DNA of 64,000 bases. It comes from Seriola aureovittata (Eukaryota; Chordata; Actinopteri; Carangiformes; Carangidae). Position 1 is the first letter of the stretch, and each line of letters opens with the position of its first letter. The translations under genes were made by a program, and so were the position numbers. Below the pieces are notes generated by a model that made no database searches, was not told the DNA's origin, and worked only from the letters and a program-made list of their open reading frames with translations. Below, piece by piece: positions 47,166 to 59,055 of this stretch. Location: NCBI RefSeq assembly GCF_021018895.1, contig NC_079376.1:23522001-23586000 (forward strand), given 5' to 3'.

Positions 47166-50100
47166 GTAGATACTAAGTTACACTCAGCACTAACAATGTA
47201 TGTTTTTATAGTCAGTCAAGTGAAATACACAGTCAATTCCCTGGGCATTGTGTGGTTGCAACACACTTTAGCAGTAAATAATCACTGCTTATGCAGCCTG
47301 TTTTATTATTGCAGGATGAAGCAAAGATCAAAAAACTGCCTGTGGAGGGAGGCCAATCTGGTACAGATTCATGCAGGCATGCCTGTTAAATTAACCCACA
47401 TGAGGGTAAAAAAATCCTCACCATATGGTTTTGGACTTCACTGAGGTCCGTGTAAGTAATGCATTTACAAAATGGCTTAATTTAGTGTAGTGATTTAACC
47501 TTTATGAGTAGTATTTTTTGGGGAATCAGGTGGATTGGTTCAGAATTAGAATCAGAAAAACTTGAATGATCCCTGCAGGGACGTTGCTTTCTTAGAAGTG
47601 AATCAAAAGTCAGTTAGGAGAGAGAGGTAAAGTAGCTAAAACGTAACAATAACAACAAAAACTAATATAAAAAAAACCTACCCTGAAACACTTTACAGAA
47701 GCCACACATCGTCACCAGGTGATCAGTGGTTGCACTAGTCACCTGGTGACACCCTGGTGACATCCCCTGTCTTTCATGTTCATGAGAGTTGTAAAGTTGG
47801 ACATTTTAACATGGGAGTCTGTGGGGATCGACTCACTGCTGGAGTCAGCCTTAAGCGGCAAATCGAAGAAGTGAAGCTTTTGATACTTCTGTGTTTGCTT
47901 CACTTTTCAGACTCGGAGGTGCCGTTTGATTGGGACACAGCTATTGTGTTCAACTCTGTTTCTAGTCTGGAGGTTTTGTTTCTTGACCTGTTTGACTCTG
48001 TGATGTCACTGTGTCCAACAACGTGAAGCATCTTCATTAAGCATAAGTCCAAACTGCACCACAGTGAATGGACTGACCTCCTGTCACTGTCATGTCATTA
48101 CCTTCCTGTGATGTCATACTCATTTGAAACCAGTGTTATAATGGAGGAAAACAGGTCTGTGTGTCTATGTAAAGTGAACCTGCTTCTTCCACTGGTACAT
48201 CAAGCTGCACAAACATGAGATGTTGAACTTGGAGTGAAGGACAACAGTGAAAGTACAGGTGTAGTGTGATGTCATGGTGATGTAGTTAAAGCTGCAGATT
48301 ATGTGCACATTCTGCTAAATTAACTTTAAACTACTATTGGCTGTATATTTGCTTCCCATAACTAGCTGTCAGGTTTGTTGTTAGTGATAATTCTTTAAAA
48401 GACACAGTTAATCAGGTTTTTATTGGCTCACAGCTCTAAATGAGCATCACATGTCTGCTCAGGTTGATAGGGTTGTTAATCAATAGCGATGACTCATCTA
48501 TTTCCTGGCCGGGTGCTGGAGCTCCCACCCACTGGAATTTCAACACACTCCGGTTCCCAGAGTATGTTGAGCTGCTCAGCCGCGGAGGACGGTCAGATGA
48601 GTGAGGGAGCTGAGTTACAACACTTTGAGTTACAAACCCTTGTTCTCCAGCCAAGAGAGCAGCCAGATGACTCCACTGCTGCCTCATGTGTTAGCTCTGA
48701 TAGAGGTTACAGTGTATTTTTAGTGTAGAAGTCCAATCTATGAAATGACTCCTCAGAGAGAAATAGATCAGCTCCACTGAACTCTGCTTTGATTTGGGTT
48801 TGCTCCAAATTTAATCATAAATGCTTATAAAATACACTGGGCTCCAATTTTAGAGGAATGTATTTCTAAAGCTACTGAAGCCACAGGACTTTATATAATA
48901 CAGCAGTAAAAATATTTTACCGCTCACTGTAATCCAAGCATTACTGTTAGAGGCGAGCATTCAATCTGTGTTTCAAAATCCTCTGCAACAAAGAAAAAAA
49001 GAATTAATATAATTATTCTGGTTGACAGAAAAAATGTAAAACTGGATCTGAAGCTCATTTACTCTTACTTCCTGATTGAGAAATCTGGATCAGGCTTTAT
49101 GCCCCGCCCACCACCTGCTGGCTCCAGGTGGACAGGTGAAGGAGCAGAGAGTAGATGGTGAGAGGAGGAAACATCAGAGAGACTCAGCCACATGTTTGAG
49201 CCTCAGTCAGACCCAGACTCAGATGAGACCAGAACCAGAGACTAGCAGATGGATCAGAGCGGTTAGCGTAGTTAGCATCTTTTATTTGTTTATGTTGTTT
49301 CAAGGTTTCAGGTTTGTTTAGCCCCACCCCCTGCCCCCACAAGTTGACAGGATTGGTTCCTTAGGTTTGTGACATATGAAACCCTGGATGTCTCAATCTG
49401 TATTTATTACTTCACTGCAGTTCCAATTCAGTCATGGTGCTGACTGATTAGTTCACTCATCATGCGTCTTGTTTTATATAAAAACGCATCAAATGGACGT
49501 TAACAGGGTTAAACACTTGATTTTCATCAGAGGGGTCTTTAAGTGTAATGTAAGTGTAACTGTCGTGGTGGATAATAGACCTGATGATTAATGTAGATCT
49601 GACTCCAGCTCTCCTGCTGCTCAGGTCACAGTGACAGTCATCTGTCCTCAGTGTTCCTTGGAGTGATAACATGTGATGCAACCTGATGTTTCTGTTGCAG
49701 CAGATGGCACATGTCAGTCTGACAGCAGCACTGGTTATGTGAGAGAGTTTAAAATGAAGTGGGTGAGCTCCTGAGAGAAAATATAGGACATTATAATTCA
49801 TTGCTTAAGCCAGCGGCTGTGCCAAAACAACCAAGTTTAGAGGGCTATAAACAGAGCCGGACATGCAGCGCTGAGGGAGTCGACACAGAGTTCAGGGGAG
49901 CCTGCCAGCATCACTATTTCACCCTTCACTGTTTCATCCAGCCACAGAGCTGTGAATCATGATGAGATCTCCTCGCTCAGTGACTGTGGAGACTTCCATC
50001 AACCACCACACAGTCTGCACTCTCCTGGACTCTCACACCCTCCCTCCCCCTTTCTCTCCTTGGCCTATTTACCTGATTAACATCAGAACCAACAGTGAGC

Positions 50101-51248
50101 GTGGGGGTCAGAGTGTTAATGCAGAAAATGCCTACCACACTTTCCACTGGGTCGCACTTCCCTCACAGGGTGGGGTGGGGTGGGGGGGTCGCAGGGTCCA
50201 TCGGGGGCGGGTGCAAGCGGACCGTGGCCCCCGTGCGTTGCATGAAAGTCAGTCGAGCATAATCAGTCATCCCACACAGTACAGAAACATGCCCGCCGTT
50301 AAGTTGTTTACATATCCCCACAATGACTCTGGAGTGGGGTAATAAGTGCAAATCAATGAGAGCAGAGGGAGAGATCTGGGTGAACGCTGCAGCCCCTGAT
50401 GCAGACCAGGCTGACAGTACCTACCCAGAAGATGGATTAGTGCACCTGGCAAATTACATCGCTCTAATTGTGCACTGCAAAGTGCATGACAATGTATCAC
50501 TGTAGCTTTAATCTCAGATAAACACAGGGCTGATGGTTGATGAGGGAAACAGAGGGAGGACAGGCCTCAAGTTCAACTCTGGGAATTCATTTCTTATTCA
50601 ATTAAAGTGTGATGAGACGTACGGACGGATCAGGCCAGTCACAGCTTGGCTCTTATTGTTTGTAGATTTGACATCGTAACATTGTATTCACCGAGATAAC
50701 GACAGATCACGGCGTTCAAGAGACATGAGCGGTCAGATGATCACAGGCTGTGAACGAACGCAGGTTGAACCAGAGACCGTCAAGTGATGGGGTCAGACCG
50801 GGTGTCAACATGTTGATGTTCAGACTCATCAGTACTGAGTAATCTCCACTACATTATTACATGAGTACTCAGTGACTAGCTCGCACGGACATAAACCACA
50901 AAGTCCTCAGAAGCACCTCTGTAGTAGTTCCAGCTGCAGGAGGTGTCTTCAGGACCACATTTTACCATGATGACACAGACTCATGAGCTGAAACAGCACC
51001 AGCCTCCCGTCATGGACGGTATCAAAAGTTAGTCAAAGTTATTTGGAGGAGAAAACAAACACAACAGTGAAATTATTTCACAAACGTTTGCAAACATCCT
51101 TCACAGTTTATAAATCCACTTCCTGCTTCAACTTCAACCCACTGAGTTTATATGCCTCAAACAAACTGGTTCAAGTGTCACCCAAACACATGAAAAGTGT
51201 TTGTACATGTTCCTACTGGCCACAGAGGCGGGGCAAAACCCTGCTGTC
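47166..51248. other. Unassigned DNA with candidate conserved elements
   Basis: A 12-bp perfect inverted repeat at 47711-47722 and 47739-47750 could form a hairpin. The segments 48780-48960 and 50390-50520 look like conserved non-coding DNA (see findings). No ORF is convincing; the longest is 127 codons at 49959-50342. Confidence 0.35.
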
Positions 51249-51431
51249 GGGGGCGACCCGGTAGCTCACCTGGTAGAGCGTGTAGCATGTTGCCGAGGCT
51301 GAGTCCTTACCACAGTGGCCCTGGCTCGAGTCTTTCCCTCTCTCTCCCTGACTTTCCTGTCTATCTATACTGTTGCTATAGAAATAAACCAGAAACGCCC
51401 TCAAAAAGAGAAATCTTCAAAAAAAAAAAAA
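51249..51431 (+). mobile_element. tRNA-derived SINE (+)
   Basis: The head contains an A box, tagctcacctgg at 51262-51273, and a B box, ggctcgagtct at 51323-51333, about 50 bp apart, as in an internal Pol III promoter of a tRNA. A pyrimidine-rich body, an aataaa-containing tail and a terminal run of 13 A (51419-51431) follow. Box B has two departures from ggttcganncc, so the copy may be weakly active or inactive. This is a common class in percomorph genomes. Confidence 0.88.
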
Positions 51432-52920
51432 TCCTCCGTCAGGTGAGATGCGATGAATTATGGGTAACGGTGCACACTTTCATGGTGTCGCACTCTGCTG
51501 CTCGCACAAAACCAACAGACGTCTCCGTGTGAAGACTGGAAAAAAGAAAAGGTGTCAGCAGTTGGATCTTTGATTCATGTCACAGTCATCACCTGCACAG
51601 GTGAAAGAATTTTTCCCTGAAGACGATCGAAATGATCTTCAATAGAAAACAACTGGACCTGGCCGAACAGAAGTTCACCTGGAGCTGATGTGACTCCTGT
51701 GACAGATGTGCGCTGCTGTTACCACTTTATAAGAACTCTATGTATCAGTATTAACTAGACATGTGAGATTCGCTTGAAGCAGTTGTCATGTACATTAGTT
51801 TTATTCATAACTGCAGTTATTGTCATTGAAACATGTTTGATGTTTAGTTGATTGATGTTTAATTTGTGATCACCGTTTTCTGTTAAATCGAATTTGAAAT
51901 AAGTTCAGGTTTTTGTTTGTCTCTTTCTCGACCCATGGGTGCTCAGATGGGCCCAAGTTTATTTACTATTCACACGACGCGGGTGCTGGACAGTAAAATG
52001 AACTGTGTCAGTCTGAAACTAGTAAAGAGGCTTGTGTTTCATGTGAGTTAGAGCCCTCAGTTTTTTGGGACAGTCGTGGGAGAACAGCCTGTGTTCTCTA
52101 CACCAGAGTCCGGTCAGAACTCATCATGAGTTCTCTGCAGTTACAGAGTCTCTCTTTAACAAATGAAGGAGATTGAAATTCAAACAAAAGAAAAGACAAA
52201 AAGGGAATTACACAAAGTAGACAGAAAAGTCAGAAACATCCTAATCAGCACTAACAAACAAACAAACTCTGATTCTCTTCAAACAGTTCACATAAAATCC
52301 AGCGCCTCCACAAACACTCTTCCTCCCTCTAACTCCTCATCATACAGTGGGCTCTCAGGTTTCTGGGGCCTCTTCCTACTGCATGGTAATCACAGCAGGG
52401 TCAGCTGAGGTCAGGCCTGTCAGCGTGGCTCCCAGGAGAAGCTCTGAGGGCCAAGAATCCAAAGTATTTCTGAGTCCTACTGGGGCTGAGTCTGAGACCA
52501 ATTTGAGAGGGACTGTAGCACAGGAAACTAATCAGCTAAATGCATGGAGGTGGAATTAGTTTGGTTTTAACCGCTTCACATCGAGAGGGTTATTATTTAA
52601 GAACAGCATACCTCTCTGTTGTCTCATGTGAGCGCATGAACACAAACATGGTGTATGTGCTGCAGTGTTGGAGGGTGATACTGCCTGCACATGGACTACG
52701 CATGTAAACCATTATATACGTGGTGAACCGGTGGTGCTTTAGAGAAGGTCGTCAGTTGGGAGAACAACACAACTGTCAATACCTTCACTCTACAATCGCT
52801 GTGCCTCTGATCAGGTCTACAGAAAGCATTTTGTGGCTCTGCGCCCCCCCATCGTCTGAAGTCCTAGCACCGGATGTTGGTAGATGATTTGACTATTATC
52901 TCTGACACGCTGACACGACC
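51432..52920. other. Unassigned non-coding DNA
   Basis: Nothing recognised. Confidence 0.45.
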
Positions 52921-52928
52921 GTCTAAGT

Positions 52929-53513
52929 CAGCGGTTCCCAACCTTTTCCAACTCAAGGTCCGCTTGAAAATCTCAAAAATGTTGGCCGCCCACATCTGAC
53001 CTCCGAACATTATAGAGGCCAAATAATTTGTTCCTCAGAGCACTTTTCACTTTAATGATAATGATGGAACATTCGGGACTGAACTGACAGCTGGGAAACA
53101 TGTAGGAAGCTACATTTCTATCACTTGTCGCCATCTGTGTCTTGATTTTTTCCTTTTAATTCTTCCTGTTGGTAACCAGCTATCCATTTTGATCCTGCAG
53201 TTTTTGCCATGGACGTCAACTGTTAGTGCAACTGTAGCTTATGATGAAATCTACTGTATGATATATGGTTTTATGTCTATATTTATTTTATTATTTTTTA
53301 TATGATGTGTATTGGTTGTGACTTCTGTTGCAAATCAAATTGCCCCTCACGGACAATAAAGACTTTCTAATCTAATCTAATCTATATGTATATATATATA
53401 TATATATATGTATGCCTACATTCGTATATACATATTTACATTTCTTTTAAAAACTGTACCATTTTACAACCCACCTGCAATGCCTTCCTTGGTCCATATG
53501 TTGGGAAGCACTG
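52929..53513. mobile_element. hAT-type non-autonomous element with 8-bp TSD
   Basis: The left end cagcggttcccaacctttt and the reverse complement of the right end, cagtgcttcccaacatat, form an imperfect terminal inverted repeat of the Charlie/hAT kind. A perfect 8-bp direct repeat, gtctaagt, flanks it at 52921-52928 and 53514-53521, the target duplication length of hAT transposons. There is no transposase ORF. The interior holds a LINE tail (about 53140-53384) and a (TA)n tract, so the original element was shorter. Confidence 0.9.
53140..53384 (+). mobile_element. 5'-truncated LINE tail nested in hAT element
   Basis: caaattgcccctcacggac, then aataaa at 53355-53360 and four tctaa-type units at 53366-53384 form a typical fish LINE 3' end. 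The 5' boundary near 53140 is approximate. A (TA)n microsatellite at 53388-53412 follows. Confidence 0.65.
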
Positions 53514-53521
53514 GTCTAAGT

Positions 53522-54525
53522 CATCTAATGATGACTGTGAAGACTGTTGTTGTTGTGCTGTTGCTATAGTAACATGGTTCTGTGGAACGTGATAACTGCT
53601 ATTGCCATTTCTGTCATTATGCTATGTAAATATAAGACAAGTGATGTTAAACACATGATTATTGATTCATTTTCATTCAGATTCATGGTGTGACTTGTAG
53701 CCGGGGCCCGGGGCAGTCACCTGGATCTCACTGTTCGCGGCTGTGTCAGCGCCCTGGGAGCACTCAGCTCTGAGTGTTGAGCTCCACAGTTCAGACAGCC
53801 CCGCACCTATGTTTTCACCTCCACATCGAGCTCCGACCTCCATTCATCACAGCTGAGTGCTGGCCTGAGCTGGTGACACACTGGGACTGCAGCTGTCGTC
53901 TAGATCGTACATTATGTCAGTTAAAGCTGTTTCTTATGAGCTGGATGACAGATAGTCCTTTAATTGTCTTGTTATTTTTCTCTCCTCATGTGAGAAAACA
54001 TGAGCCTGTACATGGGAACGTGGACTGTTGCTGTGTTTGGATAGAACAATGTGAACGTCTCGCAGAGCGTGTGTGAGCACTGTTAATGTGGTGATATACA
54101 GGAAGCTGACAGCACGGTGACGTGGATCCAGGTCATGTAACATAGAAGGCTTCATGATAAATAAACAGCTTCATCGGTGTGTGGCACTGAGTCTCTCAGG
54201 ACCGTTGTGCTGTGAGCTCTGACACAGGCAGAAGGTCAGAGGTCAGCACCTCCTCAGTTTATCATCAGGATGTTTCAGTGTAATGCAGCAGAGCCTAATC
54301 CTTTCTAATCTATAATCTATAGTCCACTGGTGACCTGACATTACCTGAGTTATGATCTGCTGAAACGATGAAACCGTGAATCTGATCTTTCATCAATGAA
54401 AACTGCTGAATATCTCCTGTCACCAGCTCTCTCTTCTCTCAGTCCTGTTTTATAGACCTGTCACAGGTGTAACTAATGACCATAATGATGTTCCACTCAA
54501 GTGTCCCAGGGAGCCATGACAGAAG
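53522..54525. other. Unassigned non-coding DNA
   Basis: Nothing recognised; ORFs up to 100 codons only. Confidence 0.45.
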
Positions 54526-54818
54526 CTGTGTCCCAAATGGGGCTGCATTTGAAGGCCGAATGTGTCACAGCGGGGAATTAGACCATCCTGTTTCAATGGA
54601 TCCTTCAAATGTGGCCGAGAAACGTGTCCTGCAACCTATCCCAAGATTCATTGCGTGCCGGTAATGAAAGCAATCAAAACTGACAGAGAACTCGAGGATT
54701 ACACTTTTGAATGTAAGTACTTGGTTCAGCTCAGATCAACAGCACAACTGTTAAAACCAAGGGCCTTAAAACCTCAAGTTTTGTGTGCGAAGTATGTGAC
54801 CCCTGAATTGGGACACAG
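54526..54818. mobile_element. MITE with ctgtgtccca inverted ends
   Basis: The left end ctgtgtcccaaatggggctg and the reverse complement of the right end, ctgtgtcccaattcagggg, form a terminal inverted repeat of about 11 bp, with further similarity inwards. This end sequence marks a very common non-autonomous DNA transposon family of fish. A possible direct repeat tgacag at 54517-54522 and 54823-54828 flanks it a few bases out. No transposase. Confidence 0.75.
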
Positions 54819-56846
54819 TTAGTGACAGTGAGCAGTATGAATAAGACCAGGACCAGGACCCTGATCCTGAAGCAGCTAAATGGAATAAGACAAGGTCAGA
54901 CCTGATTCAGACCTGATCAGAGATCAGTCACTCTTTAATACACCTGTGTTTACATGTTAAAATGGACACCACCTAACTTTACTTCATCATGGCATTCACA
55001 CACATTTCCTCCTGCTTCCAGTCTTTGTGCTAAGCTAGGCTAACCATAGATCTGACATGGACAGTATTGATCATCAGACTGTGGGTCATCTGTAATTTAC
55101 AAACAGTTGGACTATTTTCTCTTTTATCCTGTCTCGTCTGTGCGGCTATAGATGTGATTATGTTTTATGACAGTTTGTATGAGGGTGAAGAGGTTTACAT
55201 TTGTCTCTGAAGGCAGCAGCAGCAGCAGCTACTGGTGTGATGGGAAGCCACAGAGCTGGACCCAGGTTCACTTGTCATTTACAGGCTCAACCTTAACTCC
55301 AATGTTTTCCAGATGTTACAGATGTTATTGCCACATTATTGCTGCTGGTGGAGCCCCAGCTGTGAAACGAACCACAGCAGCCCAGCCTCAGTTCTGGTGG
55401 TGGAGGTAGTTGTTTCTACTGGCTGCAGGCCACAGACCGTTACAGGCTTCATCTGATGGATCAGTGTCAGGCTCCAGATCTGAGGCTGGATGATAATGGA
55501 ATTCATTTTCTATAATTTCCATTCATAAAACTATTAGTCAATGACGAAACTTATACAACCAGAGAATATATATAAAGAACAAATAAATATATAATCACTC
55601 TCCATCAGCCATTGTTTGCTTTCTCCTCCTTCTTCCTTTTTGTTAACCTCTAAGCTACTAATCCTGTCTATCTGTACAGGGTTGGAATTTGCAGTAAAAT
55701 GTTTGCAGTAGATGTTTATGTGTACCAGCAGCAGAGACGGATGTATTTGTTGACTTTTTATGTTGTCATATATTTAATAATGATAAAAAAAAGGCTCTGT
55801 AATTTCCTAAAACAGCTGGTCCCTGCAGTTTTAAGCATATGTTACTCTAACAGAAGAAAATATTGCATTAGTTGGGGACTATTTTCCGAATGATGTATAA
55901 TCAAACTACATTTATTGAATTGAATCTGAAGTGTTAATATTAACATTAACATAAATAAGTAATTGTAGAAAATATAACACTGAGCTTCGGCTGTTGCCTG
56001 GTAATTCTATCAGCTGCATCAGGCCCATTCAAACAAGCTCCCCCAGATTTACCTTTAGAAACGTTCAAATATAAAATATTATTCATACTGTGGCTTAAAT
56101 ACATGATGGTTATTATTCACTGAGAGATGGGCTTTCATGTTGCCCAGTATGGCTAGCTATGTGGCCCCTCCTGAGACTAGGAAGGGCTCCTGATCTGTAG
56201 ATGACATCACGAGATGTAAACCTACATTGAGATGGTTTTTAGTTCTTAAAAGCACAAATAAATTCTTATGGATCAACACTTCAAATAAAACACAGGAGAG
56301 GAGGAAAATATGGAGCTTTAATCTCCCATTAAAACTTCAGAATGTGTGTACAGACACATAGGGGAAAAGCAAAGGCAATAGGGGAAAAGCGTTTGTTGTT
56401 TTTTTGTTTTTTTAATTAAATTTCAATTTTTATTTATTTGTCTTTATATATACTTATTTATTCTTATTTTATTTCCACATTTCTTTTCTTTTTATAGACT
56501 TAATCTTTTTTGGCACTACTATGACTCCACAGAAAACTAATGAACTATAAAGGATCATTTTGATGATAAAGTTTACATTTTCTAATTAATTTAAAAAATG
56601 AAAAACAAACTCTAACTAATCACAAATCATAATAACGTGGCCGTTAAACAACGGCCGCATAAAGGAAAATAAAACAGCTACTAAAGTCATCTGAATGCTG
56701 GAAAGTCTATTTTACGAGCGCACACAAAGGGAACTGTGGTCTGCTGTGAACTCTGGGTAATGAAGTGTTTCTATGTTGTTGTGCACTCATGTATCAGGTT
56801 AGCTTTTAACGCTCCGAACTCTAACGGCAGTAGATGAACAGTCACA
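54819..56846. other. rdh14 upstream region
   Basis: No ORF of interest. (CAG)n of five units at 55215-55229. AT-rich from 55860 to 56640. The 150 bp before the first ATG is moderately GC-rich and may hold the promoter, but I see no clear TATA box. Confidence 0.4.
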
Positions 56847-59055
56847 ATGATGAAGGGAAAGACGGTGATAGTGACTGGAGCCAACAGCGGGATCGGGAAG
56901 GCCACCGCAGCGGGGATAGTGAAGCTCCAGGGCCGTGTGATCATGGCCTGCCGGGACCTGAGCAGGGCTGAGGAGGCGGCCCGGGAGATCCGAGAGGAGA
57001 CCGGTGCAGACAGTTCACAGCTGGTCCTCAAACAGCTGGACCTGGCCTCGCTCACATCTGTACACACTTTCTGTCAGGACATAATGAAGGTAGCTGGACG
57101 GATTTCTGTCGCTGATCAGAGTTTGTTTCACAGACAAGTCTGCTTAAAATGAACGTCAGACCAAACTTCATTCGGAAATTGTGCATTTCTATAAATATGA
57201 CTGTGTTATCTCTGAATCCTTCATCCGTTAGAATCCAACAGTATATTTCCTCATTGAAGAAGCTCCACTTTTTAATTCGGCTTAGGTTTGATTTCACAAA
57301 TATCACTTATGTAATAACAATTTCAGATTAATCAGCCTGCAGTTCCTGTCTTCACACTTTACACGTTAGATTAAAAGTTATGTATTTTTTTATATTTGAG
57401 TAAAACAGCTGCTGCTCAAAGGATTATTTAACAGCTGAATTGAATAACATCACTCATCGATTCGCAAAAGCGCATATGAAGCAGTTTTTATTTTTGTTAT
57501 TAATGTGTCTTCCTTCATTTATCAAGACAGGAACATTTTTTAATGGAGTTCTCACAGCTCAGGAGTAACAGTAAAATTTGTGGATGTGCAAACACTAATA
57601 GATTCACTGTGCCATTTCATTTATTCACTATTTCTATTATATTTAGCGGTAGCAGTCATTAATAATAATAATACTAGCAGCTTTCAGTGCTTTTGTAGTT
57701 TGTACCTGAATCTCCACCATAACTGTAGTCCAGACAGTATTTAGAATTAATGTCACTAAATAAAACAGTGATGCGGATGAGCATGTTTTTACCTTAAACC
57801 AGGTGGCCAACAAGGGCAAACTTGCTGCAACAGCCCAAAACACTTGCATTAGGAGAAATGAGCTGCAGGTTCGAAAAAAAACATGCGTAAATACAAAACA
57901 AATACAACAACAGAAACTTCCTGCAGGAATTCAAAACAAAAACATGAACAGCAAACACGCTGCAAACACGGAAACGATGTAAAAACAAACAAACATAAAC
58001 CTCCAAAACAAATGCAACAGAAAAAACGCTGCATATCCAGACAACACAAGGGAAGAGCGCCAGGCCTCTTGGGGGGAGCGCTCAGTGGAACACCCCTAGC
58101 CTGTCCTCCTGTAGCCACACGCAACACGACTAGATGCTACTGATTGTTATATAGATGATATGTCTGTTGTTTTGTTTTATTTTAAAAAGGTATCAAGTCT
58201 CCTTGATAACATGAGAAGCTCTATGGTTACTGACTGGCCTTGTGTCATTTTATTTTAATGTGACATGAATAATTAGTAGGATACCTGTAATTATTAAAGC
58301 ATCATGTAGACTACACAGTGTAGCTTTAGTATATGATACAGACTCACACTGTTTGTCCTCTAGTGCAGGTTTTACACTGACTGTGCGTTCACAAAGTAAG
58401 CCTTTTGTCTGTAGCTGAGTGTCTCTGTGCTGAACAGGAGGAGCCTCGGTTGGATGTTCTGATCAACAACGCTGGGATCTACCAGTGTCCCTACAGCAGG
58501 ACAGAGGACGGCTTCGAGATGCAGTTTGGGGTCAACCACCTGGGCCACTTCCTGCTCACCCACCTGCTGCTGGACCTCCTGAAGCGATCCGCTCCCAGCC
58601 GCGTGGTGGTGGTCTCCTCCAAACTCTATAAGCACGGACACATTAACTTCGAGGACCTGAATAGCGAGCACGCCTACGACAAGGCGTTCGCCTACAGCCG
58701 CAGCAAACTGGCCAACCTGCTGTTCACCTGCGAGCTGGCCCAGCGGCTGGAGGGCAGCGGGGTGACGGTGAACGCTCTGACTCCAGGCATAGTGAGGACT
58801 AACCTGGGGAGGCACGTTCACGTCCCAGTGTTAGCTAAGCCCCTGTTCAGCCTGCTCTCCCGGGGCCTGTTCAAGAGCCCGGAGGAAGGAGCTCGGACCT
58901 CAGTGTATCTGGCCTGCAGCCCAGAGGTGGACGGCGTGCAGGGACAGTGCTTCGCTGAGTGTAAGCCTCAGGTCCTGCTGGACAAGGCCACAGACCGGGA
59001 CGTGGCCAGTAAACTGTGGGACATCAGTGAAGTCATGGTGGGCATCACCATGTGA
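56847..59055 (+). CDS. rdh14: Retinol dehydrogenase 14-like SDR, two exons
   Basis: This gene encodes a short-chain dehydrogenase/reductase of the RDH11-14 group, NADP(H)-dependent membrane enzymes that interconvert retinal and retinol. Coding exons are 56847-57089 and 58438-59055, joined in phase 0 (aag|gtagct donor, tgaacag|gag acceptor), giving 286 residues. The Rossmann glycine motif TGANSGIG is at residues 10-17, NNAG at 91-94, the catalytic Ser in VVSS at 141-142, and YSRSK with Tyr167 and Lys171. [16 protein letters not shown] and the C-terminal [10 protein letters not shown] are close to human RDH14, and the intron sits at the same place (before EEPRLDV). The open frame runs on upstream of the acceptor to 58405, but that is intronic. 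An in-frame TGA lies 12 bases before the first ATG, so the roughly 40-residue N-terminal hydrophobic anchor of mammalian RDH14 is absent unless a further 5' exon exists. Exons are GC-rich compared with flanks. Identification is confident; the start is less so. Confidence 0.93.
57090..58437 (+). other. rdh14: rdh14 intron 1
   Basis: A phase-0 GT-AG intron of 1348 bp. From 57800 to 58135 it carries a probable mobile repeat made of degenerate aacgctgcaaacac-like units. Confidence 0.85.
57800..58135. repeat. Intronic repeat with degenerate internal units
   Basis: Recurring words such as gcaaacacgctgcaaacacg, aaatgcaacag and aaaacgctgcatatcc are spaced irregularly, followed by gagcgccaggcctcttgggg. 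This combination is familiar from other fish genomes. No inverted ends were resolved. Confidence 0.45.

Noticed and set aside
51249..51431. Free-standing tRNA gene
   Set aside because: Has A and B boxes but no foldable acceptor stem, and carries a SINE body and A-tail; called a SINE.
58405..58437. Upstream part of the second rdh14 ORF as coding
   Set aside because: The residues before EEPRLDV have no counterpart in RDH14 and a good splice acceptor lies at 58437.
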